Positions 8,705 through 15,494 of a DNA stretch of 64,000 bases are shown piece by piece. The stretch comes from Janthinobacterium sp. FW305-129 (lineage in GTDB: Bacteria > Pseudomonadota > Gammaproteobacteria > Burkholderiales > Burkholderiaceae_D). The stretch covers positions 124,001 through 188,000 of the forward strand of contig NZ_JACYMM010000010.1 in the NCBI RefSeq assembly GCF_020858115.1, read 5' to 3'. The notes under the pieces were generated by a model. It saw only the letters and a program-made list of their open reading frames with translations. It was not told where the DNA came from and did not search any database. Made by a program: the position numbers and the translations under genes. Numbering within the stretch: position 1 is the first letter of the stretch; each line of letters begins with the position of its first letter.

Positions 8705-9649
8705 ATGCCGCCTTTCTTCCTTCCCAAGTCCCTGCTCAGCATCGCGCTGGCCGCCATGACGCTGCCGTTGACGGCGCATGCCGCCCCGCCCGCCATCGAT
8801 CCATTGACGCAGCCGATCGCCTCGCCATATGCGGCGCAGTGGAACCGCCCGCAGCAGCCGGCGCGCATCCACGGCGACACGTATTACGTGGGCGTGGGCG
8901 GCTTGAGCGTGGTGCTGATCGACACGCGCGAAGGCTTGATCCTGATCGATGGCGCGCTGCCGCAATCGGTGGCCGCCATCAAGGAACATATCCTCGAGCT
9001 GGGCTTTCGCCTGGAAGACATCAAGTTCATCCTGAATACGGAAGCGCATTTCGACCATTCGGGCGGCATCGCCGCGCTGGCGCGCGACAGCGGCGCGCAA
9101 GTGGTCGCCAGTCCGCTCGGTGCGCAGGCGCTGCGCGCGGGCTCGGTGCTCGCCATGGATCCGCAGGCGGGCGAAATCGATCCCATGCCGGCCGTGGAAA
9201 ACGTGCGCGAAGTCGCCGATGGCGAAACCCTGCAACTGGGCGAGGTGACCGTCACGGCGCGCTACACGCCTGGCCATACGCCGGGCAGCACCAGCTGGAC
9301 CTGGGTGTCGTGCGAGGATGCCGAGCGCCAGGAATGCCTGAACGTGGTGTTCGGCGCCAGCCTTACGCCGGTGGCGGCCGACGATTTTCATTACCTGGGC
9401 GATGAGCGCCATGGAGACCTGACGCCGGCCTTCCGCCGCGTCATGCAGGACTTCGCCAGACTGCCGTGCGACATTTTGATCTCGGCGCACCCCGACCATT
9501 CGGGCGGCGACCTTAAACTGAAGCAATTGCTCGAAGGCGTCACGCCGAATCCCTTCGTCGATGCGCAGGCGTGCCGCAATTACGCGGCCAAAAATGAAGT
9601 CAAGCTCGATGCGCGCATCGCGAAAGAAAAAGCGGCCGAGACAAAATAA
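8705..9649 (+). CDS. Subclass B3-like metallo-beta-lactamase with Glu at ligand position 116
   Basis: The protein is 314 residues from MPPFFLPKS, with a signal peptide ending near AHAAPP (about residue 27), so it should be periplasmic. The metallo-beta-lactamase motif reads EAHFDH (residues 113-118) where B3 enzymes normally have HxHxDH. Further ligands are His191 in GHTPGSTSW and His262 in SAHPDHSG. GHTPGSTSWTW and the overall layout fit subclass B3. I chose 8705 because the longer frame runs antisense through the phosphoesterase and lacks a secretion signal. The Glu for His change is known in a few B3 enzymes (the SIE-1 type), so it need not abolish activity. Confidence 0.87.
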   Translation: MPPFFLPKSLLSIALAAMTLPLTAHAAPPAIDPLTQPIASPYAAQWNRPQQPARIHGDTYYVGVGGLSVVLIDTREGLILIDGALPQSVAAIKEHILELGFRLEDIKFILNTEAHFDHSGGIAALARDSGAQVVASPLGAQALRAGSVLAMDPQAGEIDPMPAVENVREVADGETLQLGEVTVTARYTPGHTPGSTSWTWVSCEDAERQECLNVVFGASLTPVAADDFHYLGDERHGDLTPAFRRVMQDFARLPCDILISAHPDHSGGDLKLKQLLEGVTPNPFVDAQACRNYAAKNEVKLDARIAKEKAAETK

Positions 9650-9679
9650 CAACGTTGTTGCATATGCCATGCAAAGCGC

Positions 9680-9708
9680 TTGACGCACTGCAGCATACGG
9701 CGCAGAAT
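9680..9708 (+). promoter_or_regulatory. Candidate sigma-70 promoter of small transcript
   Basis: TTGACG at 9680-9685 and CAGAAT at 9703-9708 are separated by exactly 17 bases. The -35 matches consensus at 5 of 6 positions and the -10 at 4 of 6. It sits just after the beta-lactamase and before a short RNA unit that ends in a strong terminator. Confidence 0.45.
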
Positions 9709-9752
9709 CGTCATCCGCAGTGCAGATCAACCATCAAATAGAAAGGAAACCC

Positions 9753-9791
9753 ATGTTCGAGCAGGCTGGCAGCAAGTCGTACGACCACTAG
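9753..9791 (+). CDS. Possible 12-residue leader peptide
   Basis: ATG preceded by GAAAGGAAACCC codes MFEQAGSKSYDH and stops at TAG. The ribosome site is better than chance and the frame sits at the 5' end of the candidate small transcript. No function is assigned; it is not a classic attenuator peptide with runs of one amino acid. Confidence 0.3.
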   Translation: MFEQAGSKSYDH

Positions 9792-9850
9792 CCCCGCGCA
9801 TGACGCTCGGGGCCAACGGCAGCATTGCCGATCCCGGGCCGGTGTCCTTC

Positions 9851-9884
9851 AAACCCCGGTGAGGAAACTCGCCGGGGTTTTTTG
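9851..9884 (+). terminator. Strong rho-independent terminator
   Basis: Arms AAACCCCGG (9851-9859) and CCGGGGTTT (9872-9880) pair perfectly. Inside the loop GAG pairs with CTC around a GAAA tetraloop. A run of six T completes a canonical terminator. Confidence 0.85.
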
Positions 9885-9914
9885 TTTTGCACGACCGGGT
9901 TGAGAGGAAACAGC

Positions 9915-10088
9915 ATGAAAATCAAAGTAAAAGCCGCGTCCAAGCCGCGCAATCCGCTGGTGGCGGCCGCCAGGCTGCGCGGCGGCGCCGGCGCGCACCA
10001 GTCGGAGGCGTCGCCGCGCGCGGCGCGGCGGGCCGGCAAGCACCGCCTGCAGCAATGGCTGGCGGGGCGTCTGAAGCCGGAGGATTAA
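9915..10088 (+). CDS. Small basic hypothetical protein
   Basis: 57 residues, strongly basic, rich in Arg, Ala and Lys, starting MKIKVKAASKPRNPLVAAAR. GAGAGGAAACAGC gives a clear ribosome site. I recall similar short proteins with a KPRNPLV segment in other proteobacteria but no known function. The charge suggests nucleic acid or ribosome contact; that is inference. It follows the terminator at 9851-9884, so expression would need read-through or its own promoter. It overlaps the converging phosphoesterase stop by 4 bases. Confidence 0.6.
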   Translation: MKIKVKAASKPRNPLVAAARLRGGAGAHQSEASPRAARRAGKHRLQQWLAGRLKPED

Positions 10089-10888
10089 CGCGGGGCCAGC
10101 TCGACGATGAAGTTCGGATCAAAAGCGCAATTTTGCGGCGCGCCGCTGCGTGACTTGTAGCCGCAGGGGTTGGCCACGACGCGGCACTGGCCGATGCGGT
10201 AGTCGCGCGAGGCGTGGATGTGGCCATGCACCCACAGGTCCGCCTGCGCGGCCAGCTCATCGAGGCGCGAAGCGTAGGCAGGCGAGCAGCCCTCGCTGCC
10301 GTAGGCGTCGTCGACCGAGCGCAGCGACGGCGCCATGTGGCTGATGACGACGGTGTGGCCGTCGAACGGCTGCGCCAGTTCGCGTGCCAGCCAGGCTTTT
10401 TGCTGCGCGTGGAACATGGCCGTGTCGGCTGCGCGCAGCTTGCGAAAGCCCATGTTGGCCAGGCGGATGCGCTTGTAGTCGTTCATGACGGCTTCCGCGT
10501 CGCGCATGGCGGACTGGCGCGTATCGTCGCCCAGCAGGCGGAAATCCGTCCACAGGGTGGCGCCCAGGAAGCGCACCTGCTTGCCTGCCTGGTCGGTGAT
10601 GAGGTGGGTATCGGCGTCGAGAAAATGCACGTTCGGCGTGGCGGCACAGGCCGCGCGCAACTCCTGGCGCACCTTGTCGAGGTGGTGGCCATAGCCTTCG
10701 TGGTTGCCGTGCACGTACAGCACGGGCAGGCCCGCAAACGCGGTGGCGGCCCAGGCGACGGCACGGGCGCCCGTGTCGATGTCGCCGGCCAGGATCACGG
10801 CGTCGGGACGGCTGAGCGCGAGGTCGCCCTGCGGCGCTTCCTCGCGCCATAGCTCGTGGTGCAGGTCCGATAAAATCAATAAACGCAT
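10085..10888 (-). CDS. Metallophosphoesterase (paralog B)
   Basis: 267 residues with the same calcineurin-type motifs as paralog A: SDLHHE, AGDIDTG, VHGNHEGYGHH, SHMAPSLRS and GHIHASRDYR. Large blocks such as LPVLYVHGNHEGYGH and AQADLWVHGH are identical in the two, showing a recent duplication. It is cytoplasmic with unknown substrate. The two copies lie on the same strand on either side of the beta-lactamase and the small RNA unit. Confidence 0.9.
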   Translation of the reverse strand: MRLLILSDLHHELWREEAPQGDLALSRPDAVILAGDIDTGARAVAWAATAFAGLPVLYVHGNHEGYGHHLDKVRQELRAACAATPNVHFLDADTHLITDQAGKQVRFLGATLWTDFRLLGDDTRQSAMRDAEAVMNDYKRIRLANMGFRKLRAADTAMFHAQQKAWLARELAQPFDGHTVVISHMAPSLRSVDDAYGSEGCSPAYASRLDELAAQADLWVHGHIHASRDYRIGQCRVVANPCGYKSRSGAPQNCAFDPNFIVELAPR

Positions 10889-10934
10889 GCGGCATCCAGG
10901 CGATTCGGGAATACGCCATCGTACCTGAAAACCG

Positions 10935-11840
10935 TCACTCTTCCTCCAGTGCGGCGAAGCTGTGCGCCAGGTAGTCGATCAGCGCGCGCACGGCGGGCAG
11001 CAGGCCGCGCCGCGACGGGAAGACGGCGTGGATGATTTCGCGCTGCGGCCGCCATTGCTCCATCAGCGGCAGCAGGCTGCCGTTGGCCACCTGTTCGGTA
11101 ATCATCATGGTTGGCAGCTGCACCACGCCCACGCCGGCCACGGCCGCGTCGCGCAGGGTCAGCATGTCGCCCGTGACGAAGCGCGGTGTGTGGCGCAACT
11201 GGGCGCGCGCGCCGTCCGGGCCATATAAATCCCACTGGTAGTGCTGCTGCGGCATGCCCAAGGCCAGGCTGGGCCAGTCGGCCAGGTCGGCTGGCGCCTT
11301 CGGCAGCGGCGCGCCAGCGAACAGCAGGGGGCTGCCCACCATGCACTGGCTGCGTTCGGCCAGCACGCGCAGCACCAGGTCGCTGTCGGGCAGCGGCGGC
11401 GGGCGCACGCGGATGGCCACGTCGATACCTTCGGCCACCAGGTCGACGCGGCGGTTGCTCGCTTCCAGCAGCAGCGTGACCTGCGGATGCTCGCGCATGA
11501 AGCCGGCCAGCATGGGCGCGACCAGGGAATGCAGCAGGGCGATGGGGCAGGACAGGCGCACCGTGCCGCGCGGCGCGGCCCGCGTCAGTTCGATCGCTTC
11601 CTGCGCCGCCTCCGCTTCCACGAGCATCGCCTTGCAATGCTCGTAAAACGTCTGGCCCAAGTCGGTGACGGAAAAATGCCGCGTCGTGCGCTGCAGCAGG
11701 CGCGCGCCCAGGCGCTCTTCCAGCAGCGCGATGCGCCGGCTCAGTCTGGACTTTGGCATGCCCAGCGCGCGCCCGGCCGGCGCGAAGCCGCCATGGTCGA
11801 CCACTTGCACAAAGTAATACAAATCGTTCAGATCCTGCAT
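10935..11840 (-). CDS. LysR family transcriptional regulator
   Basis: 301 residues. The N-terminal winged helix is plain (DLNDLYYFVQVVDHGGFAPA, then SRRIALLEERLGARLLQRTT), followed by a periplasmic-binding-like effector domain. A strong AAGGAGG site precedes the ATG. It diverges from the pirin gene with 119 bases between, the standard LysR arrangement for a regulator of its neighbour, so it probably controls the pirin-isochorismatase pair. Confidence 0.93.
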   Translation of the reverse strand: MQDLNDLYYFVQVVDHGGFAPAGRALGMPKSRLSRRIALLEERLGARLLQRTTRHFSVTDLGQTFYEHCKAMLVEAEAAQEAIELTRAAPRGTVRLSCPIALLHSLVAPMLAGFMREHPQVTLLLEASNRRVDLVAEGIDVAIRVRPPPLPDSDLVLRVLAERSQCMVGSPLLFAGAPLPKAPADLADWPSLALGMPQQHYQWDLYGPDGARAQLRHTPRFVTGDMLTLRDAAVAGVGVVQLPTMMITEQVANGSLLPLMEQWRPQREIIHAVFPSRRGLLPAVRALIDYLAHSFAALEEE

Positions 11841-11959
11841 GCCGCCTCCTTGATCGTTCTATTTTTGGAACGCTGATGGCAAATTTTGCCGTCTACCGCC
11901 TCTATCGTTGCAAGAGTAACCTGTCTCCATCGTAATGCAAACCCCAACAGGAGATCGAG

Positions 11960-12826
11960 ATGAACACAGTCACAGGTATCTACAGCGCACCCCGCCAGCA
12001 CTGGGTCGGCGACGGTTTTCCCGTGCGCTCGATGTTTTCGTACAACGGCCATGGCAAGCAGCTGAGCCCCTTCCTGCTGCTCGACTATGCCGGCCCCGCC
12101 GAATTTGCGCCCGGCACCCGTCCGCCCGGCGTCGGCTCGCACCCGCACCGCGGCTTCGAGACGGTGACCATCGTCTACAAGGGCGAAGTGGCGCACCGCG
12201 ATTCGACGGGCCAGGGCGGCGTGATCGGCCCAGGCGACGTGCAGTGGATGACGGCCGGCGCCGGCATCCTGCATGAAGAGTTTCACTCGCCTGCCTTCAC
12301 GCAGTCGGGCGGCACGCTGGAAATGGTGCAGCTGTGGGTGAACCTGCCGGCGAAAAACAAGATGACGGCGCCCGGCTACCAGGCCATCACCAGCGACACG
12401 ATTCCCACGGTGGCGCTGCCCGATGGCGCAGGTTCCGTGCGCGTGATCGCCGGCGACTTCGCTGGCCAGCATGGCCCGGCCCGCACGTTTTCGCCGATGC
12501 GGGTGTGGGATGTGCGCCTGGCGCAGGGCAAGCTGACGGAGCTGCCGGTGCACGCCGGCTGGAGCACGGCGCTGATCGTTTTGCACGGCACGCTGCTGGT
12601 GAATGGCGAAAGCGTGGTGCGCGAAGCGCAGATGGCGCTGTTCGGGCGCGATGGCGACAGCATCACCGTCGAGGCGAACAGCGACGCCGTGGTGCTGCTG
12701 CTGAGCGGCGAGCCGATCGATGAACCCATCGTCGGCCATGGCCCCTTCGTCATGAACAGCGAAGCGGAAATCGCGCAGGCATTCGAGGATTTCAACAGCG
12801 GCCGCTTCGCCCGCATTGAGAAGTAA
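11960..12826 (+). CDS. Pirin family protein
   Basis: 288 residues, the usual pirin length. The metal-binding bicupin signature is seen in [12 protein letters not shown] and GAGILHEEF. Bacterial pirins are iron-binding cytoplasmic proteins, some with quercetinase activity; the role here is not known. An AGGAGATCGAG ribosome site precedes the start. It is divergent from LysR and followed by an isochorismatase-like gene, a set often seen together in proteobacteria. Confidence 0.93.
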   Translation: MNTVTGIYSAPRQHWVGDGFPVRSMFSYNGHGKQLSPFLLLDYAGPAEFAPGTRPPGVGSHPHRGFETVTIVYKGEVAHRDSTGQGGVIGPGDVQWMTAGAGILHEEFHSPAFTQSGGTLEMVQLWVNLPAKNKMTAPGYQAITSDTIPTVALPDGAGSVRVIAGDFAGQHGPARTFSPMRVWDVRLAQGKLTELPVHAGWSTALIVLHGTLLVNGESVVREAQMALFGRDGDSITVEANSDAVVLLLSGEPIDEPIVGHGPFVMNSEAEIAQAFEDFNSGRFARIEK

Positions 12827-12839
12827 TTTGTGCAGTACC

Positions 12840-12866
12840 CATGCCGCATCCCGCGGCATGGTTTTT
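12840..12866 (+). terminator. Hairpin with T-tract between pirin and hydrolase genes
   Basis: CATGCCGC (12840-12847) pairs with GCGGCATG (12853-12860) around a 5-base loop, followed by GTTTTT. It sits between two co-directional genes only 52 bases apart, so it may reduce rather than stop expression of the second. Confidence 0.6.
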
Positions 12867-12878
12867 CAGGAGACTACC

Positions 12879-13580
12879 ATGAGCACCCCCGCCAACTTCC
12901 AAGGTTTGCCACCGATGATCGATCCCGACGATGCCGTCATGCTGCTGATCGACCACCAGAGCGGTTTGTTCCAGCTGGTGCGCGACATCGAGCAGCACGT
13001 GCTGCGCGGCCACGTCACGGCGCTGGCCAAGCTGTCGCGCCTGGCGAACCTGCCGACGTTTACCACCGCTTCCGTGCCGGACGGCCCGAATGGCCCCCTG
13101 ATCCCGGAAATCCACCATTTCAACCCGGACGCCGTCTACATCCCGCGCACGGGCCAGATCAACGCCTGGGACAACCCGGCCTGGGTCGAGGCCATCGAAA
13201 AGACGGGCCGCAAGACCCTGCTGATCGCCGGCACGCTCACCAGCGTATGCATGGCTTTCCCCACAATCAGTGCGCTGGCGGCCGGCTACAAGGTGTTTGC
13301 CATCATCGACGCTTCCGGCAACTGGTCGAAGATGGCCACCGACATCACCATGGCGCGCGTCACGCAGGCGGGCGCCGTGCCGATCGATACGTATGCCGTG
13401 CTGGCTGAAGTGATGAGTACCTGGAACCGCGCCGACGCGATGGAATTCGCCGCCATCATGACGGACCACATCGTGCCGCCGTACCGCGCGCTGATCGAAA
13501 GCTACGACAAGGCGCAGGGCGTGCAAAAGAATGGCCGCGAAACCAAGCTGGAGATACTGGAAGCGGCCAGCAAGGGCTGA
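12879..13580 (+). CDS. Isochorismatase family hydrolase (YcaC-like)
   Basis: 233 residues from [10 protein letters not shown] chose 12879 for its TCAGGAGACTACC ribosome site instead of an upstream ATG inside the terminator region. The cysteine-hydrolase triad region is visible: Asp25 in LLIDHQSGL and Cys124 in [11 protein letters not shown]. The family cleaves amides or related bonds; YcaC-type members have no settled substrate. It follows the pirin gene and is likely co-regulated by the LysR protein. Confidence 0.88.
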   Translation: MSTPANFQGLPPMIDPDDAVMLLIDHQSGLFQLVRDIEQHVLRGHVTALAKLSRLANLPTFTTASVPDGPNGPLIPEIHHFNPDAVYIPRTGQINAWDNPAWVEAIEKTGRKTLLIAGTLTSVCMAFPTISALAAGYKVFAIIDASGNWSKMATDITMARVTQAGAVPIDTYAVLAEVMSTWNRADAMEFAAIMTDHIVPPYRALIESYDKAQGVQKNGRETKLEILEAASKG

Positions 13581-13585
13581 GCGCC

Positions 13586-14347
13586 TTACGGCGCGTCGTA
13601 GCGGGCGCGTATCGCCGCCAGCGCGCCGCGCTGCTCCAGGTGCGTGATGGCGGCGTTCAGGCGGGCCAGGTCGGCGGTGCTGGTCGTGTGCGCATTGAGC
13701 ATCAGGTGCACGGGGGCGCGCAGGGCCAGGAAGGGCAGGGTGCTCAGGGCAACACCCTGCAGGCGCGCTTCGTGGCGCACGGCCAGTACGTCGCCCAGCA
13801 GCAGGTCGGCGCGGCCCGCATCGAGCATGCGCACGCCTTGCTGGAAGCTGCCGAAGGCATTCAGGCGGCCCGCCTTGTCCAGTGCGGGCCGGACCGCCGC
13901 GTACTGCGCGCCATACCAGCCCACTTTGGGCGCCAGCAAGGTCGATTTGCCGCGTGCGAGCTGCGCGAAGCTGGCGATCTGGCGCTGGCTGCCGGGCGCG
14001 CCGGATTTGCTGAAGAGGCCCACGGCTTCGTCGCGGTACGGGATGGAAAAGCGCGCATACGACTGGCGTTCCGGGGTTTCGGATGCGGCCAGCATCAGGT
14101 CCAGCCCCCCTTTCTGGAACAGCAGCTGGCGCCGCGCCGTGGGCAGTTCCGGCAATGTCACGAGCGTACACCGCGCTTCCTTGAATATGGCTTTGAGCAA
14201 CTCCAGATCCAGGCCCGTATAGCGGCCCTGGGCATCGCGGTAGACATACGGCGGCCACTGTTCCAGCGCCATCGTCATGCGGCAGGCCACGGCGGGCAGG
14301 GCGGATATGCCGAGCACTGCCGCTAACAGGAGATGGCGCATGCGCAT
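13586..14347 (-). CDS. Periplasmic amino-acid-type solute-binding protein
   Basis: About 253 residues from MRMRHLLLA, with a signal peptide ending near AVACR. The mature part reads like a type 3 solute-binding domain: WPPYVYRDAQGRYTGLDLELL at the start and a central GKSTLLAPKVGWY hinge segment. It would bind a small polar compound in the periplasm. No permease or ATPase gene is beside it, so it may serve a distant transporter or a signalling role. A GGGAAA ribosome site supports 14347; an in-frame ATG upstream at 14383 is less likely. Confidence 0.8.
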   Translation of the reverse strand: MRMRHLLLAAVLGISALPAVACRMTMALEQWPPYVYRDAQGRYTGLDLELLKAIFKEARCTLVTLPELPTARRQLLFQKGGLDLMLAASETPERQSYARFSIPYRDEAVGLFSKSGAPGSQRQIASFAQLARGKSTLLAPKVGWYGAQYAAVRPALDKAGRLNAFGSFQQGVRMLDAGRADLLLGDVLAVRHEARLQGVALSTLPFLALRAPVHLMLNAHTTSTADLARLNAAITHLEQRGALAAIRARYDAP

Positions 14348-14496
14348 ACGGGTGTTTCCCTGGAGTTTCAACTTGATATTCAATTTGCCAGAATGGCCAC
14401 GGAAGTCAAGGGCTGTGGCGGCCGAGGGCCGGCCTGGCCCGCATTTTCTCGTTTTTTACGCGCTTTTTGCACTTTCCCGTCCGTATGCCGCCATTC

Positions 14497-14518
14497 CTGC
14501 ACGGCGAACACCGTGCAG
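14497..14518 (+). promoter_or_regulatory. Hairpin in the pnuC leader
   Basis: CTGCACGG (14497-14504) pairs perfectly with CCGTGCAG (14511-14518) around CGAACA. It lies 54 bases before the pnuC start and is not followed by a T-tract, so it is more like a leader structure than a terminator. I could not match it to a known riboswitch class. Confidence 0.3.
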
Positions 14519-14571
14519 TGTAATCGGCTATAGTGGCGCGGTGCCACCACTGCCCCGCAAAGGAAGACCGC

Positions 14572-15162
14572 TTGACTGCTCCGCTCGAGATCGCCGCCAA
14601 TGTGCTGATGACTGCCTCCATCATCCTGGCAGGACGCAATAATATTCATTCCTGGTGGATCGGCATGGTCGGCTGCGTGCTGTTTGCCGTGCTGTTTTTC
14701 CAGGTCAACCTGTACGCCGACGTGATGCTGCAACTGTTTTTCATCGTCACCTGCGTCATCGGCTGGCTGCAATGGCGCCGCGGCGCGGGCGGCAAGCCGT
14801 TGCCGATCACGCGCACGCGCTGGCGCACCCTGGCCTGGGTGGTGCCGGCCGGCATCGCCTCCGTGGCGATCTACGGCATGCTGCTGCACCGCTTCACGAA
14901 TGCCTACGCGCCCTTCATCGATTCGGCCGTGTTGGTATTTAGCATCATCGCGCAATTCCTGTTGATGAGCCGGCGCATCGAGACCTGGGCTTTCTGGCTG
15001 CTGGTCAACACCGTGGCCGTGCCCCTCTACTACAGCCGCGGTCTGCACCTGACGGCCGTGCTGTATGCGGCCTACTGGGTCAACGCCGTGATTTCCTGGT
15101 ACTGGTGGAGCGTGCAGGCACGCCGTGCGGCGCAGGCGTCCGCGGCGATTCCCGACGCCTGA
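14572..15162 (+). CDS. pnuC: PnuC-type nicotinamide riboside transporter
   Basis: 196 residues if it starts at TTG 14572, which has AAAGGAAG at the right distance; the ATG at 14533 has none. Seven hydrophobic segments can be counted. The segments NNIHSWWIGMVGC, IGWLQWRRG near residue 65 and YWVNAVISWYWW at the end fit the PnuC family, which facilitates uptake of nicotinamide riboside or related vitamins across the inner membrane. Some family members carry thiamine instead, and I see no thiamine riboswitch. A TonB-dependent receptor gene follows. Confidence 0.85.
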   Translation: MTAPLEIAANVLMTASIILAGRNNIHSWWIGMVGCVLFAVLFFQVNLYADVMLQLFFIVTCVIGWLQWRRGAGGKPLPITRTRWRTLAWVVPAGIASVAIYGMLLHRFTNAYAPFIDSAVLVFSIIAQFLLMSRRIETWAFWLLVNTVAVPLYYSRGLHLTAVLYAAYWVNAVISWYWWSVQARRAAQASAAIPDA

Positions 15163-15494
15163 TATTGCCACATACCAAGTCCTTAGATTCAAATCGTATA
15201 TACAATCAATTTTTAATTCGTTCACGCCATAAAGACACCGGGATATAGTGGCCTTTCCCCGCTTACCGGTGTCTTTTATGTTGCGCTTTAGCCTTTCTAC
15301 CTGTTTTTATGCCGCCCGGCACCAGCTGACCATGCAATGCATGGCGCAGTGGATGCCGATGCGTGCCCGTCCACGCATCCCTTAAGTCATTCCCATCCAT
15401 TTCGTTGTCGTTTGCCCGCTGGCCTACCCGGTCCGCGTGCCCCTGCTCGGCCTTTTTTATCGAAAAAAGGCTGCAATCCCAAGAAGAGGAAACC
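15163..15494 (+). other. Intergenic region with terminator-like repeat
   Basis: 332 bases without a supported gene. An 11-base inverted repeat, AAAGACACCGG (15231-15241) and CCGGTGTCTTT (15266-15276), ends in TTTT and probably terminates pnuC. A 35-codon frame at 15278-15385 has no good ribosome site. The rest is leader for the receptor gene. Confidence 0.5.
15231..15277 (+). terminator. Probable pnuC terminator
   Basis: Perfect 11-base arms separated by a 24-base loop, followed by TTTT. The large loop makes it weaker than a classic terminator. Confidence 0.5.

Larger units (their letters stand above)
9715..9884 (+). ncRNA. Candidate small RNA or leader transcript
   Basis: A promoter-like pair upstream and a strong terminator at 9851-9884 bound a possible transcript of about 170 bases. 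Inside is a 12-codon frame (9753-9791) with a good ribosome site, GAAAGGAAAC, coding MFEQAGSKSYDH. The unit may be a small RNA, a leader that attenuates the 57-codon gene after it, or a tiny gene. Start and end are estimates from sequence only. Confidence 0.35.

Noticed and set aside
14384..14571. Possible NAD or thiamine riboswitch before pnuC
   Set aside because: Only a simple hairpin is present; I find no CTGAGA box or other conserved core of a known class.
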